Below, one piece after another: positions 5,594 through 5,885 of a DNA stretch of 5,885 nt (within the stretch, counting starts at the first letter, position 1; each line of letters begins with the position of its first letter). A program made the translations under genes and the position numbers. This stretch comes from Candidatus Microgenomates bacterium (GTDB taxonomy: Bacteria; Patescibacteriota; Microgenomatia; UBA1406; GWC2-37-13). The stretch spans positions 1 through 5,885 of the forward strand of contig JACOTV010000077.1 of the NCBI GenBank assembly GCA_016178125.1, written 5' to 3'. The notes under the pieces are model-generated. The model did not search any database. It saw nothing but the letters and a program-made list of their open reading frames with translations, and was not told the DNA's origin.

Positions 5594-5885
5594 TTAATAG
5601 GTTGGAACTACAGTATATATAACCGTGGTGCTATACGTTCCCGCCTTGGTGAGCACATTCCCCGTCACGCGATAAGAAATGGTGAATGATTCGTTTGAGA
5701 CCGGCGTCGTTATCGCACCTGCGTGGTCTGCTACGGGGTCACCTGGTGCGCTTGTGCCGAATCCTGCGTATTTTGGACCGCCATTGGTAAACCGGTCAAC
5801 GGTGCCACCTGTCAGGTTTGAATCATCGGTCGTGTATCCAAATCCAACGCCGCTCCACGAGGTGGGTGACGCATTCGAGCTCGCA
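5594..5885 (-). CDS. 3' end of a secreted beta-rich surface protein (WxL-like), 5' part beyond window
   Basis: The minus strand is open from the right edge to TAA at 5596-5594 and gives about 96 C-terminal residues. My own reading includes SWSGVGFGYTTDDSNLTGG, PKYAGFGTSAPGDP, SFTISYRVTGNVLTKAGTYS and the terminal VIYTVVPTY. It matches the end of the 360-residue protein at 3571-4653: GYFGYTTEDTD against VGFGYTTDDSN, and AGTYSGTEILVATPTY against AGTYSTTVIYTVVPTY. Like that protein it lacks the actual WxL motif, has no C-terminal anchor, and is followed immediately (one base) by a DUF916-like gene. It is the first member of a repeated two-gene unit. The full length, signal peptide and N-terminal domain cannot be seen here. 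Confidence 0.82.
   Translation of the reverse strand, partial: ASSNASPTSWSGVGFGYTTDDSNLTGGTVDRFTNGGPKYAGFGTSAPGDPVADHAGAITTPVSNESFTISYRVTGNVLTKAGTYSTTVIYTVVPTY

Noticed and set aside
1..5885. tRNA, rRNA, CRISPR array, insertion sequence, attachment site or origin
   Set aside because: I saw no cloverleaf or rRNA-like sequence, no regularly spaced repeats, no transposase or integrase motifs and no flanking direct repeats. Nearly every base is within a supported protein gene.

Overview
The window looks like a compact piece of a bacterial chromosome of the Patescibacteria/CPR type. This is an inference from general character, not from a marker gene. Genes are packed with gaps of 1 to 36 bases or small overlaps, and no start has a well-placed Shine-Dalgarno sequence. 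TGA is used as a normal stop (end of the cupredoxin-like gene). The surface proteins are DUF916-like and WxL-like, anchored by C-terminal membrane helices or left unanchored, and I see no LPXTG signals. Another bacterium with similar surface proteins cannot be excluded.

Left part, plus strand (about 1-1564): the 3' nine-tenths of a WecG/TagA/CpsF family glycosyltransferase gene, cut by the left edge, runs into an overlapping gene for a protein with a nucleotidyltransferase motif behind a probable winged-helix N-terminus. The second gene contains a striking GC-only hairpin (1119-1169). These two genes converge on the minus-strand genes, and the facing stop codons share the four bases at 1561-1564.

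Middle and right part, minus strand (5885 down to 1561), in transcription order: the 3' end of a secreted beta-rich surface protein (cut by the right edge), a DUF916-like membrane-anchored protein, a second and complete secreted surface protein, a second DUF916-like membrane-anchored protein, a small membrane-anchored cupredoxin-fold protein that appears to lack copper ligands, and finally a 207-residue soluble protein of unknown function. The last gene has its own perfect extended -10 promoter, placed so close to the ATG that its mRNA should be leaderless.

The main theme is cell-surface construction. The repeated order 'secreted Ser/Thr-rich beta protein, then DUF916-like anchored partner' occurs twice in tandem. 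It resembles the WxL/DUF916 surface loci of Gram-positive bacteria, where the DUF916 protein is thought to tie WxL proteins to the wall. The cupredoxin-like protein probably belongs to the same envelope assembly. The glycosyltransferase may act in making a surface glycan, but it lies in the opposite transcription unit. I found no RNA genes, CRISPR arrays, insertion sequences or clear intrinsic terminators. No gene-free stretch exceeds 40 bases.
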